NCBI GenBank assembly: GCA_035517775.1
Contig: DATIYF010000045.1
Span: 68,465-132,464 of the forward strand
DNA from: DATIYF01 sp035517775
GTDB taxonomy: Bacteria > Acidobacteriota > Terriglobia > Terriglobales > Acidobacteriaceae
Direction: 5' to 3'
DNA: 64,000 nucleotides
Shown here piece by piece: positions 1 through 8,972 of this stretch. The translations under genes were made by a program, and so were the position numbers. Below the pieces are notes generated by a model. The model searched no databases and was not told the origin of the DNA. It saw only the letters and a list, made by a program, of their open reading frames with translations. Each line of letters begins with the position of its first letter. Within the stretch, counting starts at the first letter, position 1.

Positions 1-29
1 ATCCCCAAGCGAAAATCAGGCATAAAACT

Positions 30-911
30 ATGGACCTAGTCGAACAAAACCTGGCCACCATCTCCACGGTTCGTGTGCACAACATGAATGTGAAGGAACT
101 GGTGGAAGCCGACCGCAAGCTGGGAATGAAGTTCCACTTCTCCGGCGGAATCTGGTGGCGCGAGGTCAAGCCGTTGTTTTATCAGCCCGCCATGATTACC
201 ACCCGGATCGCGCCCGGCGCCGCATCGCCGCATCTCTGGTCCTCCCTCGGTGGCTACTATCACATGGCGCCCGATGGAGCCGAAAGCAACGGCGCCATCA
301 CCGCCAATGAGATCTCCGATCCCGTGGGCTACGACCTGAAATCCCTGAAGCGCAAGCGTAACCAGATTCAGCGCGCCCTGGGATTCTTCCGTATCCAGCC
401 GGTCACGAGCCTTCAAGATTTGCTCACCAGCGGATATGACGTCTACGTGGACTGGGAGCAACGCATTGGCGATGTCCGCACCAGGCGCTCCAATCCCGAG
501 ACTTACCGCCGCTGGGTGAAGAGTGTGCTCGAGCATCCCTACGGCCTGGTGTTAGGGGCGTACGCCGAAGACCGGCTGGCCGCATTCATGACCATCTACG
601 CCATGGATGGCGTGGCCAATTGCAGCAAGATCTTCGCCCATTCGGATTTTCATCAGCAGACGCCATCCAGCGCCTTACTCTTCGCCTTCGTCAAGATTGC
701 CGGCAACAACCCCGAAATTCGCCGCGTATGGCACGGGCTGCGGCACACCAACCCTTCCCTGCAAAGGTACAAAGCGGTGATGGGCTTCGATCTGGTTTCC
801 TATCCCGCTTACATTCGCATTCGGGCCGGCATTCGGCCTTTGGTGCGCTGGTGCTTCCCCTCCGAGTACCGCCGGCTGATGGGCCAGTACCCGGCCGAGA
901 GTGCCGCGTAG
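30..911 (+). CDS. FemAB/GNAT-like acyltransferase of the polysaccharide locus
   Basis: A soluble protein of 293 residues without signal peptide or membrane segment. The C-terminal half has a GNAT/FemAB-like pattern: a strand-turn-strand at about 174-190 (VLGAYAEDRLAAFMTIY), then a helix with a small-residue turn (SSALLFAFVKIA, about 214-225). A basic stretch at 103-114 (LKSLKRKRNQIQ) could bind a phosphate-bearing donor. It opens a + strand run of polysaccharide genes with only 38 bases before the flippase. FemAB-related proteins are known companions of bacterial exopolysaccharide loci and probably transfer an acyl or aminoacyl group. The fold is an inference from pattern; the donor and acceptor are unknown. 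The ATG has only a weak ribosome site. Confidence 0.6.
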   Translation: MDLVEQNLATISTVRVHNMNVKELVEADRKLGMKFHFSGGIWWREVKPLFYQPAMITTRIAPGAASPHLWSSLGGYYHMAPDGAESNGAITANEISDPVGYDLKSLKRKRNQIQRALGFFRIQPVTSLQDLLTSGYDVYVDWEQRIGDVRTRRSNPETYRRWVKSVLEHPYGLVLGAYAEDRLAAFMTIYAMDGVANCSKIFAHSDFHQQTPSSALLFAFVKIAGNNPEIRRVWHGLRHTNPSLQRYKAVMGFDLVSYPAYIRIRAGIRPLVRWCFPSEYRRLMGQYPAESAA

Positions 912-949
912 TTCGCTTTTGATTCAGCCAACCATTTGAGAGACCTTTC

Positions 950-2437
950 TTGACCTCACTCGCTCAACCTCCGGTCGAAACCGAAGAGCCCGTAGCGCAC
1001 GCGGATACTCTGCACCCTCACAAGGTGCTGGGCGTGCTGGGGCGCTCTACGCTCTGGCTCTGGCTCGACCGCGGCGGTTTGCGCGTGGGTACGGTGGTCG
1101 CCGGGCTTTTGCTGGTGCGCTACCTCGGCCCGACCAACTACGGCGTCTATGCCACGGCCCTGGCCTACGGCGGATTGTTGGCCGCCTTCCTTGATTTCGG
1201 CCTGAGCCTGCGCGCCGCTCGTGAGATCGGAGTTCAGAAAGAGGAAGGCAAACGCATTGCCGCCGTTTACCTGGCGGTGACGGTCATAACATTCATTCCT
1301 CAACTGGCTTTCGTCACCGGCGCCGCTCTTCTCGGCCACTGGTATCTGGCCTGTATCGCCGCCGGCTTTTTGCTGGTGAATTCGGATACTACCTCGGATT
1401 TCTGCCGCAACGTCCTGACTTCCGAGTTGCGCGCCAAGGAAACTCTGCCCGGGTCCGCGCTCAGCGCGCTGGGCATGATCACGGTGGTCGCCGGGGTCAT
1501 TCTGCTGCACCTCTCGGTGCTGGCGCTTCTGATTGGGCTGGCGGCGAGATCGCTTCTGGTCGTCTCGCTGCGTCTGTGGCAGATTCGAGAGCACTGGCCC
1601 ACCCGCCACGACTTCGGGCGAAGCATGGTCCGCCGCACCCTGGCCCGCAGCTGGCCTTACTTCACCTACAGCCTCACCCAAATCGGCTATCAACGAATCT
1701 CGATTGTGTGCCTGGGACTGATTGCCGCCCCGCATGAAGTTGGCATCTTCGGCGCGGCCATGACCATTGCCTACCTCTATCCGCTTTGGACGGATGCGGT
1801 GTACGACGCAGTGCTGCCGCTGCTCACTCGCCTCTTCGAATACGGGCGCATGGACGAATTGATCGAACTGCGCCAGCGCGTGTTGGACTTGCTGCTCGTA
1901 GTCTCAGTGCCGGTGGCGGTGCTGCTTTCCGTGTTCGCGCCTGAAATCTGTGCCCTCCTGGGAGCCAGATATGCGGCCAGCGCCCTGGTGCTGCGCATCG
2001 TCGCTTACCGCTCCATCATTACTGTGCTCGATAGTTTCCTTGGCCAGGCGTTTCTCACCGCCATTAACCGCGTGCGCGAGCGCAGAGATGCGCAGGCCAG
2101 AGCGTTTGTGGTGCTAACCGTGCTGACCCTGGTGCTGGGATATTTCTGGGGCCCGGTGGGCGCGGCGGTAGCCTTGCTGATCGCCGACCTGAGCTTGTTC
2201 TTCCAGTATTTGCCGATCTGCCGCGCTGCTGGCCTGAGCATTCAGTGGCCGGCGCTTTGGCCCACTCTGGCCGCCGGGTCTATCATGGCCTTGACGGCGG
2301 TTTACCTGCCGCACGTCAACTGGGCGGTGAAGATTGGCCCCAGCCTGATTGTGTATGCAGGCATTCTGGTTCTGCTGGCACGCGACCGCGTGCTGCACGC
2401 GAGAAATACCGTCTTGCAGTGCTTCGGGAGGACTTAG
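950..2437 (+). CDS. polysaccharide flippase (Wzx/MOP superfamily)
   Basis: A protein of 495 residues with about 12-14 hydrophobic helices spread over its length and a charged N-terminus, as in MOP-superfamily lipid-linked oligosaccharide translocases. The N-terminal segment at about 35-85 (TLWLWLDRGGLRVGTVVAGL, then LVRYLGPTNYGVYATALAY) is the characteristic first part of these flippases. It should move lipid-linked repeat units across the inner membrane. The start is a TTG preceded by GAGAG about seven bases upstream; no in-frame ATG is better placed. The next gene starts two bases after this stop, so the pair is probably translationally coupled. Confidence 0.85.
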   Translation: MTSLAQPPVETEEPVAHADTLHPHKVLGVLGRSTLWLWLDRGGLRVGTVVAGLLLVRYLGPTNYGVYATALAYGGLLAAFLDFGLSLRAAREIGVQKEEGKRIAAVYLAVTVITFIPQLAFVTGAALLGHWYLACIAAGFLLVNSDTTSDFCRNVLTSELRAKETLPGSALSALGMITVVAGVILLHLSVLALLIGLAARSLLVVSLRLWQIREHWPTRHDFGRSMVRRTLARSWPYFTYSLTQIGYQRISIVCLGLIAAPHEVGIFGAAMTIAYLYPLWTDAVYDAVLPLLTRLFEYGRMDELIELRQRVLDLLLVVSVPVAVLLSVFAPEICALLGARYAASALVLRIVAYRSIITVLDSFLGQAFLTAINRVRERRDAQARAFVVLTVLTLVLGYFWGPVGAAVALLIADLSLFFQYLPICRAAGLSIQWPALWPTLAAGSIMALTAVYLPHVNWAVKIGPSLIVYAGILVLLARDRVLHARNTVLQCFGRT

Positions 2438-2438
2438 T

Positions 2439-3839
2439 TTGAGCAGCGTCGAAATCATGCCGGTGACGGATCGGATTCTGAGCGAAGGCGCCATGACCTA
2501 TGCCGTGCGCCAGCTCGCGCGCCGCGCCGGCGTGACCGCGGAGCAGTTTCGCGAATGGCGAATCGAGCACCAGTTGGGGCAGACCACCATATTTCCTTTC
2601 CCCGGCAATCCCCAGCGCGTCGTTTTCCCTCATGCGCCGGACGACTATTGGCAGAGAATCCGCAGCGGCAACTTTTCGGTGCAACGCGTTGGCTGGCCCC
2701 ATGGATCGCTCGCGCAGCAGCGAGCCGCGGTGGATTTCGTCATCCCCTTTGCCGACCGTGCGCCGGCCGAATTATTCACCTTCAGTCACGGCGGCGCTGA
2801 GTGCTCAGTTGATCTGCTCGCATCGGTCGCGCTGACGCTCTCCCGCTATGAGGAAACTCTGCCCGGCCGCCGCGACCGCCATGGGCGCTTTCCCGCCGAG
2901 GCCGGCCTGGCGGTGCAACACGGCTTCGCCCTGCGCCCCGTCGTGGATGAATATGGCCTGGCCTTGCAGTCTGTGCTTGAGCATCTGCTTCCCGGCTGGC
3001 AGCCCGAGCCTCGGCAATTGCAGGTAAATCTGACCCACGATGTAGATGAAATCGGAATTCCATTCCGCGCACGCCTGGCTGCCCGGCGCACCGTTCGCGG
3101 CGGCGCAGCGGCGGCGGTACGAGAGGTGCTTGCAGGTTTCGGAAGCCGGCCGACGGCGCTTTCCGCCGTGCTCGAAACCGTCCGCATGGCGCAAAGCCGC
3201 AACCTTCGCAGCAGCGTCTATTGGAAAGCCAGCCCGGCCGGTGAGTTCGATAGCGGCTACGATGTGCGTGATCGCCGCGTGGAACAGGTCATACAGAATC
3301 TTGCCGAATCGGGCGCCGAGCTGGGCGTGCATCCCGGTTACGACACCTACGCAAACCGCGAACTTTTGGGCGAGGAGATCGGCCGCTTGCGCAAAGCGCT
3401 CGGCGGCTCCCAACTCGGCGGCCGCCAGCACTTCCTGCGCTGGTCGCCCCAAACGTGGCTCGATTGGGAAGCCTGCGGGCTGGCTTACGACAGCAGCGTG
3501 GGATATTCCGAATGCTTAGGCTTTCGCGCCGGCACCTGCTATCCCTACCGTCCATGGCTTCTTGAGCAGGATCGCGAGGCCGATTTGCTCGAGGTTCCAC
3601 TGATCGCGATGGACTGCACCCTGACCGGCCCCATGGGCCTGCCAGGCGAGCAATGCCTGGAGCCACTGCGCAAATGCGCCGCCGCCTGCGAATCGGTGGG
3701 CGGAGTATTCACCCTGCTCTGGCACACCGATAGCATCCTGGAGCCGGTGTACGGCGATACTTACAACCGAATTCTTGACCTGCTCGCGGGAAGAACGAAC
3801 TTCCGCTGGCAGCAAGACCTGGCCGAAGGATATGCGTAA
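2439..3839 (+). CDS. NodB-type polysaccharide deacetylase with long N-terminal region
   Basis: A cytoplasmic-type protein of 466 residues. The second half carries NodB-like deacetylase motifs: THDVDE near residue 199 (metal-binding Asp pair), HPGYDTY near 297 (metal-binding His region) and LLWHTDS near 428. The first 190 residues match no motif I recognise but are typical of the longer deacetylases of exopolysaccharide loci. I chose the TTG at 2439 because GGGAGG lies about seven bases upstream; an ATG follows at 2457 but is too far from that site. Likely role: removal of N-acetyl groups from amino sugars of the polymer or its precursor. Confidence 0.75.
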   Translation: MSSVEIMPVTDRILSEGAMTYAVRQLARRAGVTAEQFREWRIEHQLGQTTIFPFPGNPQRVVFPHAPDDYWQRIRSGNFSVQRVGWPHGSLAQQRAAVDFVIPFADRAPAELFTFSHGGAECSVDLLASVALTLSRYEETLPGRRDRHGRFPAEAGLAVQHGFALRPVVDEYGLALQSVLEHLLPGWQPEPRQLQVNLTHDVDEIGIPFRARLAARRTVRGGAAAAVREVLAGFGSRPTALSAVLETVRMAQSRNLRSSVYWKASPAGEFDSGYDVRDRRVEQVIQNLAESGAELGVHPGYDTYANRELLGEEIGRLRKALGGSQLGGRQHFLRWSPQTWLDWEACGLAYDSSVGYSECLGFRAGTCYPYRPWLLEQDREADLLEVPLIAMDCTLTGPMGLPGEQCLEPLRKCAAACESVGGVFTLLWHTDSILEPVYGDTYNRILDLLAGRTNFRWQQDLAEGYA

Positions 3840-3891
3840 GTCATCAGGTTCTGCAGGCAGTTCCAGTCCCAATCCAAGTGAGGTGCCCGTA

Positions 3892-5040
3892 GTGAGTACA
3901 ACTCTTACTCCAGCCAAACCAAAACAACGTTTCCCCTTCCTTGACCTGCAGGCGCAGTTCGCCACCATCAAGGACGAAGTCATGAGCGCCATTGCCCAGG
4001 TGATGGAGTCGCAACACTTCATCCTGGGCCCGGAGGTCTCGAAACTCGAGACCGAAGTCGGCAGCTATATCGGATCCCAGGCCGCCATCGGCTGTGCCTC
4101 AGGCTCAGATGCGCTGTTGCTGGCACTCATGGCCTGTGATCTGCAGCCGGGGGACGAAGTGGTTACCACCCCATTCACCTTCGTAGCCACGGCTGGATCC
4201 ATCGCCCGCCTGGGCGCGCGGCCTGTCTTCGTAGATATTGACCCCGAGACTTACAACATAGATGTCAGGCAGATCGAAGCGGCAATGACTCCCCGCACTC
4301 GCGCCCTGATGCCGGTACATCTGTTCGGCCTGGCCGCGGAGTTAAAGCCCATCCTTGAGCTTGGTTCGCGGCTTGGCATTCCCGTGATTGAGGATGCGGC
4401 GCAGGCCATCGGCGCCCGCTACGAAGGCCAGATGGCCGGCAACCTCGGGACCTTCGGCTGCTTCAGCTTTTTTCCCTCCAAGAACCTGGGCGGCGCCGGC
4501 GACGGCGGCATGATCACCACGAATGATGCCGCTCTCGCCGCCCGCCTCAAGCTGCTGCGCGTCCATGGCAGCGCGGAAAAGTACCGCTATGAAATTCTGG
4601 GCGTGAACAGCCGGCTGGACGCGCTGCAGGCCGCCATTCTGCGCGTCAAACTGAAGCATCTCGCTGACTGGGCTGAGGCCCGCCGTGAGCACGCCGATTA
4701 TTACCGCACGCTGTTTGCCGGTTACGGCCTGGAAGGCGACCTGCGCCTGCCGCTCGAGCCCGGCAACTGCTATCACGTTTACAACCAGTTTACGGTTCGT
4801 GTTCCCAAGCGCGATCAACTGCGCGAGCACCTGAGCGCCAACGGAATTCCGACCGAGGTTTACTACCCCTACCCGCTGCACACGCAGGCTGCGTTTGCGT
4901 ATCTGGGTCACAAGACCGGCCAGTTCCCCAACGCCGAAGCAGCCAGCCGGGAAGTCGTGGCTTTGCCCATCTATCCCGAGCTCACGCATGACCAGCAGGA
5001 ACTGATCGTTCAGACCATCGCCGGCTTTTACCGCGGATAG
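3892..5040 (+). CDS. DegT/DnrJ/EryC1/StrS aminotransferase
   Basis: A PLP-dependent sugar aminotransferase of 382 residues, the usual length. Visible motifs: FPFLDLQAQ at the N-terminus, CASGSDALLLAL near residue 68 (PLP phosphate site), EDAAQAIGA near 165, and SFFPSKNLGG with the Schiff-base lysine near 197, followed by GDGGMI. The family makes amino sugars from keto-sugar nucleotides, which fits an exopolysaccharide locus containing two deacetylases. The GTG at 3892 has GAGGTG seven bases upstream; an ATG at 3832 overlapping the previous gene would add 20 low-complexity Ser/Pro residues and is less likely. The sugar substrate cannot be told from sequence. Confidence 0.9.
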   Translation: MSTTLTPAKPKQRFPFLDLQAQFATIKDEVMSAIAQVMESQHFILGPEVSKLETEVGSYIGSQAAIGCASGSDALLLALMACDLQPGDEVVTTPFTFVATAGSIARLGARPVFVDIDPETYNIDVRQIEAAMTPRTRALMPVHLFGLAAELKPILELGSRLGIPVIEDAAQAIGARYEGQMAGNLGTFGCFSFFPSKNLGGAGDGGMITTNDAALAARLKLLRVHGSAEKYRYEILGVNSRLDALQAAILRVKLKHLADWAEARREHADYYRTLFAGYGLEGDLRLPLEPGNCYHVYNQFTVRVPKRDQLREHLSANGIPTEVYYPYPLHTQAAFAYLGHKTGQFPNAEAASREVVALPIYPELTHDQQELIVQTIAGFYRG

Positions 5041-5100
5041 CGCGGCCCGGCGGCAGCAGTAAGCCCTCCCCGCTCAACGCCCGAGTTTTGGAGACAACCC

Positions 5101-6150
5101 ATGACCACTTCGCCTCAAACTATGCAGACCACCGCCATGCCCGCAACGCCGAAGCCTGGAAGGCGCTCGCCCTGGCCGGTTCGCACCCTGCGCAGCCATC
5201 CCCATGTTTACAGTGCCATCTGCAAGGCGCGCCTGGCCTACTCGCGCCGGGTGGCCTCCGCGCGCGAGCAGGCGCTTTATAAGGAGAACCCCAATCTCTG
5301 GCATATGAGCGATTCCGAAGCCGCCCATGCTCAGCATTTGAAAAAACACGGCTATGCATTGGTGGAAAATCTTGTGCCGGCCGAAGTCGTGGACGCTCTC
5401 TTTCAGAAGGTGGACCGCCTGTTCAGAGACCTGCGCCTGGACTTTCAGTACGGATACTCGGTCTGGTCAAACGAGCGGACGACCTTGCGGGGCGTGCCCT
5501 ACGAGGAACTGGAAGCCACAGAAAAAGTCGTCAGCCTGGAAGATCCGCTGCTCAACCTTCCCGAGTGCATGGCCTACGCTTTCCATGAGAGCCTGCTGCG
5601 CATCGTCACCAACTTTCTGGGCTACGTGCCGCCGTCGTACAAAGTAACGGTAGTCCGTGACTTCGCCCTCTCGCGCCCCAAGGAATCGAGTAATTTTCAC
5701 AAAGACAACGACGAAGCAGATTCGGTCCAGCTCTTCCTCTACCTCGTGGACATCCAAGACAAGTGCGGGCACCTGGTTTATATCCCCGGCTCGCACCGCT
5801 ACGACGCGTACTCTTGCCGCCCGCGGCTCAATCGCGACTTAGGCATTGACGCCAATGACGGCCGCTACAGCGACGAAGAGATTGCGCGCTACTATCCTCG
5901 TGAGAAGTGGGCCGCGCTGCGGACAAAGCGCGGCAGCGTGGCCATGGTGCATGGCAATGGCATCCACAAGGGGCCCTGCTGGCCGCGCCCCGGCGACCCC
6001 AATAACATTGCCCGCACCGCGATTAAAATTGACATCAACGGCCACAAAGCCAAAGCGCATCGCACCGGACACGACAACCGCATGACCAAAGAGCAATTCG
6101 AGAACCTCAGCGAACTGCAGAAGATGTTCGCTTATCCGGTTCTCGTATGA
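5101..6150 (+). CDS. phytanoyl-CoA dioxygenase (PhyH)-like Fe(II)/2-oxoglutarate oxygenase
   Basis: A protein of 349 residues with the iron-binding triad of the PhyH family: H200-x-D202 in FHKDND, and a distal His at 284 or 289 in VHGNGIHKG. PGSHR near residue 228 is a further family hallmark. The first 80 residues are basic and Ala/Arg-rich. PhyH proteins hydroxylate unactivated carbons; several in natural-product and sugar clusters act on tethered small molecules, so here it may hydroxylate a polysaccharide substituent or lipid carrier. ATG 5101 has a GGAGA site eight bases upstream. Its stop overlaps the start of the export gene. Confidence 0.8.
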   Translation: MTTSPQTMQTTAMPATPKPGRRSPWPVRTLRSHPHVYSAICKARLAYSRRVASAREQALYKENPNLWHMSDSEAAHAQHLKKHGYALVENLVPAEVVDALFQKVDRLFRDLRLDFQYGYSVWSNERTTLRGVPYEELEATEKVVSLEDPLLNLPECMAYAFHESLLRIVTNFLGYVPPSYKVTVVRDFALSRPKESSNFHKDNDEADSVQLFLYLVDIQDKCGHLVYIPGSHRYDAYSCRPRLNRDLGIDANDGRYSDEEIARYYPREKWAALRTKRGSVAMVHGNGIHKGPCWPRPGDPNNIARTAIKIDINGHKAKAHRTGHDNRMTKEQFENLSELQKMFAYPVLV

Positions 6151-7133
6151 CGGCGGCCCGAACTCCAAGAGCTGCAGTGAGCTTCATAATGACTTGCAGA
6201 GCTGATTACTCCCCGAAACGTGCCGGAAAGTTCGTGGTGATGGTGTTGTTGCTATGCGGCATTACGCTGGCGCAAACGCAACCGGCCGCTCCGGCCGCGC
6301 CCGAGGAGAGCAAGACGCCCAAGCTGGTGATTGGCCGTGGCGACCTGATTGAAGTAAGCGTCTTCGGAGCGTCTGATTTTGACAAACAGGTCCGAGTCAA
6401 CGATGAAGGCGAGATTGCGCTGCCATTTATCTCCACGCTGACGGTGGCGGGCCTCACGACCACGCAGGCCGAAGACCAGATTGCGCAACGCCTTTCTGCG
6501 GGAGGGTTCTTTAACAATCCGCGGGTCTCGGTTTTCGTAAAGGACTATGCCACCCAAGGCATCTCGGTGCTGGGCGAGGTGCAGAAGCCGGGAATCTATC
6601 CCATGCTGGGCAGCCGCACCCTGCTGGACGCCGTTTCTGTTGCTGGAGGGATGACTCCGAAAGCCGGGCGAACTGTCACCATTACGCACCGCAACCATCT
6701 TGACTCGCCTGAGACCGTCAACCTGTCGGGCTCGGGTGCTGAGGAAGCCCGCAACAATGTTCAACTTGAGCCCGGGGACATCGTGGTCGTCTCCAAAGCG
6801 GGCATCGTGTACGTAGTCGGCGCGGTGCGGCAACCGACGGGCATCGTGTTGGAGAACCCCTCCTTGACCGTGCTCCAGGCCATCGCCATGGCGCAAGGGA
6901 CAGAGCCGACTGCATCTCTGAATCATGCCAAGCTGATTCGCAGAAGCTCGAATCAGCCGACCGAGATTCCCCTCCCCTTGAAGCGGATCCTGGACGGCAA
7001 GAGTCCGGACGTCAAGGTCCAGGCAGACGACATTATCTTCGTGCCCGGCAGCGCCGCCAAAGCTGCGGGACGCCGCGGTCTCGATGCCATCCTTCAGGCT
7101 GCCACAGGCGTCAGCATGATGGCCAGGTTCTAG
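6147..7133 (+). CDS. Wza-type polysaccharide export protein (Poly_export + SLBB)
   Basis: An exported protein of 328 residues. A hydrophobic signal segment lies around residues 27-44 (FVVMVLLLCGITLAQT). The Poly_export domain follows at about 58-130 (IGRGDLIEVSVFG ... NNPRVSVFV), then SLBB-like repeats at about 135-185 (GEVQKPGIYPML) and 222-280 (VGAVRQPTGIVLE). Proteins of this family form the outer-membrane/periplasmic exit channel for exopolysaccharide. The start overlaps the preceding stop as ATGA; a second ATG at 6189 would place the signal sequence nearer the N-terminus and cannot be excluded. No chain-length tyrosine kinase is found next to it. Confidence 0.88.
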   Translation: MTAARTPRAAVSFIMTCRADYSPKRAGKFVVMVLLLCGITLAQTQPAAPAAPEESKTPKLVIGRGDLIEVSVFGASDFDKQVRVNDEGEIALPFISTLTVAGLTTTQAEDQIAQRLSAGGFFNNPRVSVFVKDYATQGISVLGEVQKPGIYPMLGSRTLLDAVSVAGGMTPKAGRTVTITHRNHLDSPETVNLSGSGAEEARNNVQLEPGDIVVVSKAGIVYVVGAVRQPTGIVLENPSLTVLQAIAMAQGTEPTASLNHAKLIRRSSNQPTEIPLPLKRILDGKSPDVKVQADDIIFVPGSAAKAAGRRGLDAILQAATGVSMMARF

Positions 7134-7237
7134 ACGTGATCACTCCCCTGGATGTAGAGACCAGTAAGAGCGATGCTTCGCCCTCCCCTGCTTCGTTGTG
7201 CGCAAGAACCACGGCCGAACCAGGGGGGATTCTCAAA

Positions 7238-8035
7238 ATGCGGGAGGGCGAATTCGTATGCTTGATGTATCACGATCTAGGCACGCCGGTGGAACGCGCC
7301 GGCATCGAAGGTACCGGTCATGCCTCGTACGTTGTAAGCGGAACGGCCTTCGCCAGCCAGATGGCCCATTTGCGCGCCCAGGGTTTGAAGGGTTGTAAAG
7401 TCGGCGAGGCACTGCAGGGCGCCGGCGGAGTGGTGGCGCTCACCTTCGACGATGGCACCAGCACCGATATCGAACTCGCGGCGCCGGCACTTTCTTATGC
7501 TGGATTTACCGCGACTTTCTATATCGTGACCGCGCGCGTGGAAACCCCCGGTTACCTGACCCGCAATGAGCTTCGCTGCCTGAGTGAATTGGGGTTCGAG
7601 ATTGGTTCCCACTCCATGACCCATCCCTTCTTGCCGCGCCTTGGGCCAGAGGAACTACGTCATGAATTACGCGATTCCAAAGACCAGCTGGAGCAGTGGA
7701 TCGGCGCGGCCGTCTCTCATTTCTCCTGCCCCTTTGGCGGCTATACGGAGGCAACGCTTGCCGCCGCCCGGGAAGCAGGTTATGCCAGCTTCGCCACCAG
7801 CCGCATCGGCATCAACAAAGCCGGAGCCACGCTGCTGAAGCGGGTTGCGGTGCTGCGCAGCACTTCTTTGCACAATTTCGGCCGCGTATGTGCCGGCAAG
7901 TCGCTCATTTATCCGCGGGCTCGCCAGGTGGTGCTTTCCGGCCTCAGATCGGCAGTCGGCTTTCCGGCTTATTCCTTGATTTCTCATCTCCGGCACAGGC
8001 AAAAGGGCACTGTAAAGAATGGTAAAGTTGCGTGA
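7238..8035 (+). CDS. NodB-type polysaccharide deacetylase
   Basis: A compact deacetylase of 265 residues. It shows CLMYHDLG at the N-terminus, LTFDDG near residue 68 (catalytic and metal Asp), the HSMTHPF metal-binding histidines near 125, and CPFGGYTE near 165. I chose ATG 7238 because AGGGGGGAT sits about eight bases upstream and the conserved fold starts right after it; a GTG at 7136 would add 34 non-conserved residues. No signal peptide is visible, so it probably acts on a precursor in the cytoplasm. It is the second deacetylase of the locus, which suggests two N-acetylated sugars or two steps. Confidence 0.82.
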   Translation: MREGEFVCLMYHDLGTPVERAGIEGTGHASYVVSGTAFASQMAHLRAQGLKGCKVGEALQGAGGVVALTFDDGTSTDIELAAPALSYAGFTATFYIVTARVETPGYLTRNELRCLSELGFEIGSHSMTHPFLPRLGPEELRHELRDSKDQLEQWIGAAVSHFSCPFGGYTEATLAAAREAGYASFATSRIGINKAGATLLKRVAVLRSTSLHNFGRVCAGKSLIYPRARQVVLSGLRSAVGFPAYSLISHLRHRQKGTVKNGKVA

Positions 8036-8084
8036 ATAAGTGATTTTTTGCGGGTATGATCTTGAAAGCTGCAGCGCTTTCAAG

Positions 8085-8957
8085 ATGCGAACCCTGGCCC
8101 GAGCTTCTAAAGCAGCACTTTTATTAGCCAGCAACCCCGGCCTCTTCTCCAAAATGGCCGTGGCTAAGCTCGCCAGCTTTCGCCGCATGCCGCCCCTCCC
8201 GGCCAAGAAGAAGATCAACGGCATCTGGTTCGAGTACGACTCGGTTCATACTACCGCCCCAATGTATTTTGGCTCTTATTCTCTGGCGTTGATTGATGTG
8301 ATGAAACGCTGCCTGAAGCCGGGCGATACCTTCCTGGATATCGGCGCCAATATTGGATATCTTTCCGCCATTGCCGCGGGATTAGTCGGTAAGACAGGTC
8401 AGGTGCACAGCTTCGAACCTGTCCCTGCATATTTTCGCCAGCTGCAAAAGCTGGCGGCGCTGAACCCGGAATACACGATTGTGGCGAACCCCTTCGCGGC
8501 CGGCTCCGAGGAGGGCACAGCCAAGGCATACGTCAGCGCTGAACCCGGCGAGAACACGCTGGTTCCCGGTTACACCGAGAAGGATTCCGTGAAGGAGTGC
8601 ATTGATGTTCGCGTGATCCGCCTGGATGAGTACATCGAGAGCAAGGCACTGAAAAACATCTCGCTGATCAAGATTGACACCGAAGGGTTCGAATACCCGG
8701 TCTTGCTCGGACTGCAGGGGTTTTTCGAGAAGACAGAGAATTTGCCAATCATCATTTGCGAAGTGGACCCACGAGCTCACCGGTTACTCGGGCACAAGCC
8801 GGACGACCTTGCCAGCTACATCTCGGGTTTCGGATATGGCGCGCGCAATGTTGTGCGCCGGTCGAAGACGGTGGAACTCTCCACCATGAGCCACATAGAC
8901 GATGTAGTATTCTCCCCGCCTGCGTCTCGCATTACGGAGCCAGCTCACCTGGTCTGA
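8085..8957 (+). CDS. FkbM-family SAM-dependent methyltransferase
   Basis: About 290 residues with class I SAM-binding motif FLDIGANIGYLS, the following acidic-strand region (GQVHSFEPVP), and the late motif LIKIDTEGFEYPVLLGL typical of FkbM enzymes. FkbM proteins O-methylate hydroxyl groups of sugars and natural products, so this one may methylate the exopolysaccharide. Start choice is uncertain: the frame stays open to a GTG at 8040, but the first 15 residues from it are unusual and a TATGAT hexamer lies at 8055-8060; I prefer the ATG at 8085. It ends the first + strand run; a convergent gene follows. Confidence 0.8.
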   Translation: MRTLARASKAALLLASNPGLFSKMAVAKLASFRRMPPLPAKKKINGIWFEYDSVHTTAPMYFGSYSLALIDVMKRCLKPGDTFLDIGANIGYLSAIAAGLVGKTGQVHSFEPVPAYFRQLQKLAALNPEYTIVANPFAAGSEEGTAKAYVSAEPGENTLVPGYTEKDSVKECIDVRVIRLDEYIESKALKNISLIKIDTEGFEYPVLLGLQGFFEKTENLPIIICEVDPRAHRLLGHKPDDLASYISGFGYGARNVVRRSKTVELSTMSHIDDVVFSPPASRITEPAHLV

Positions 8958-8972
8958 ACTAAACGCCCTGCC

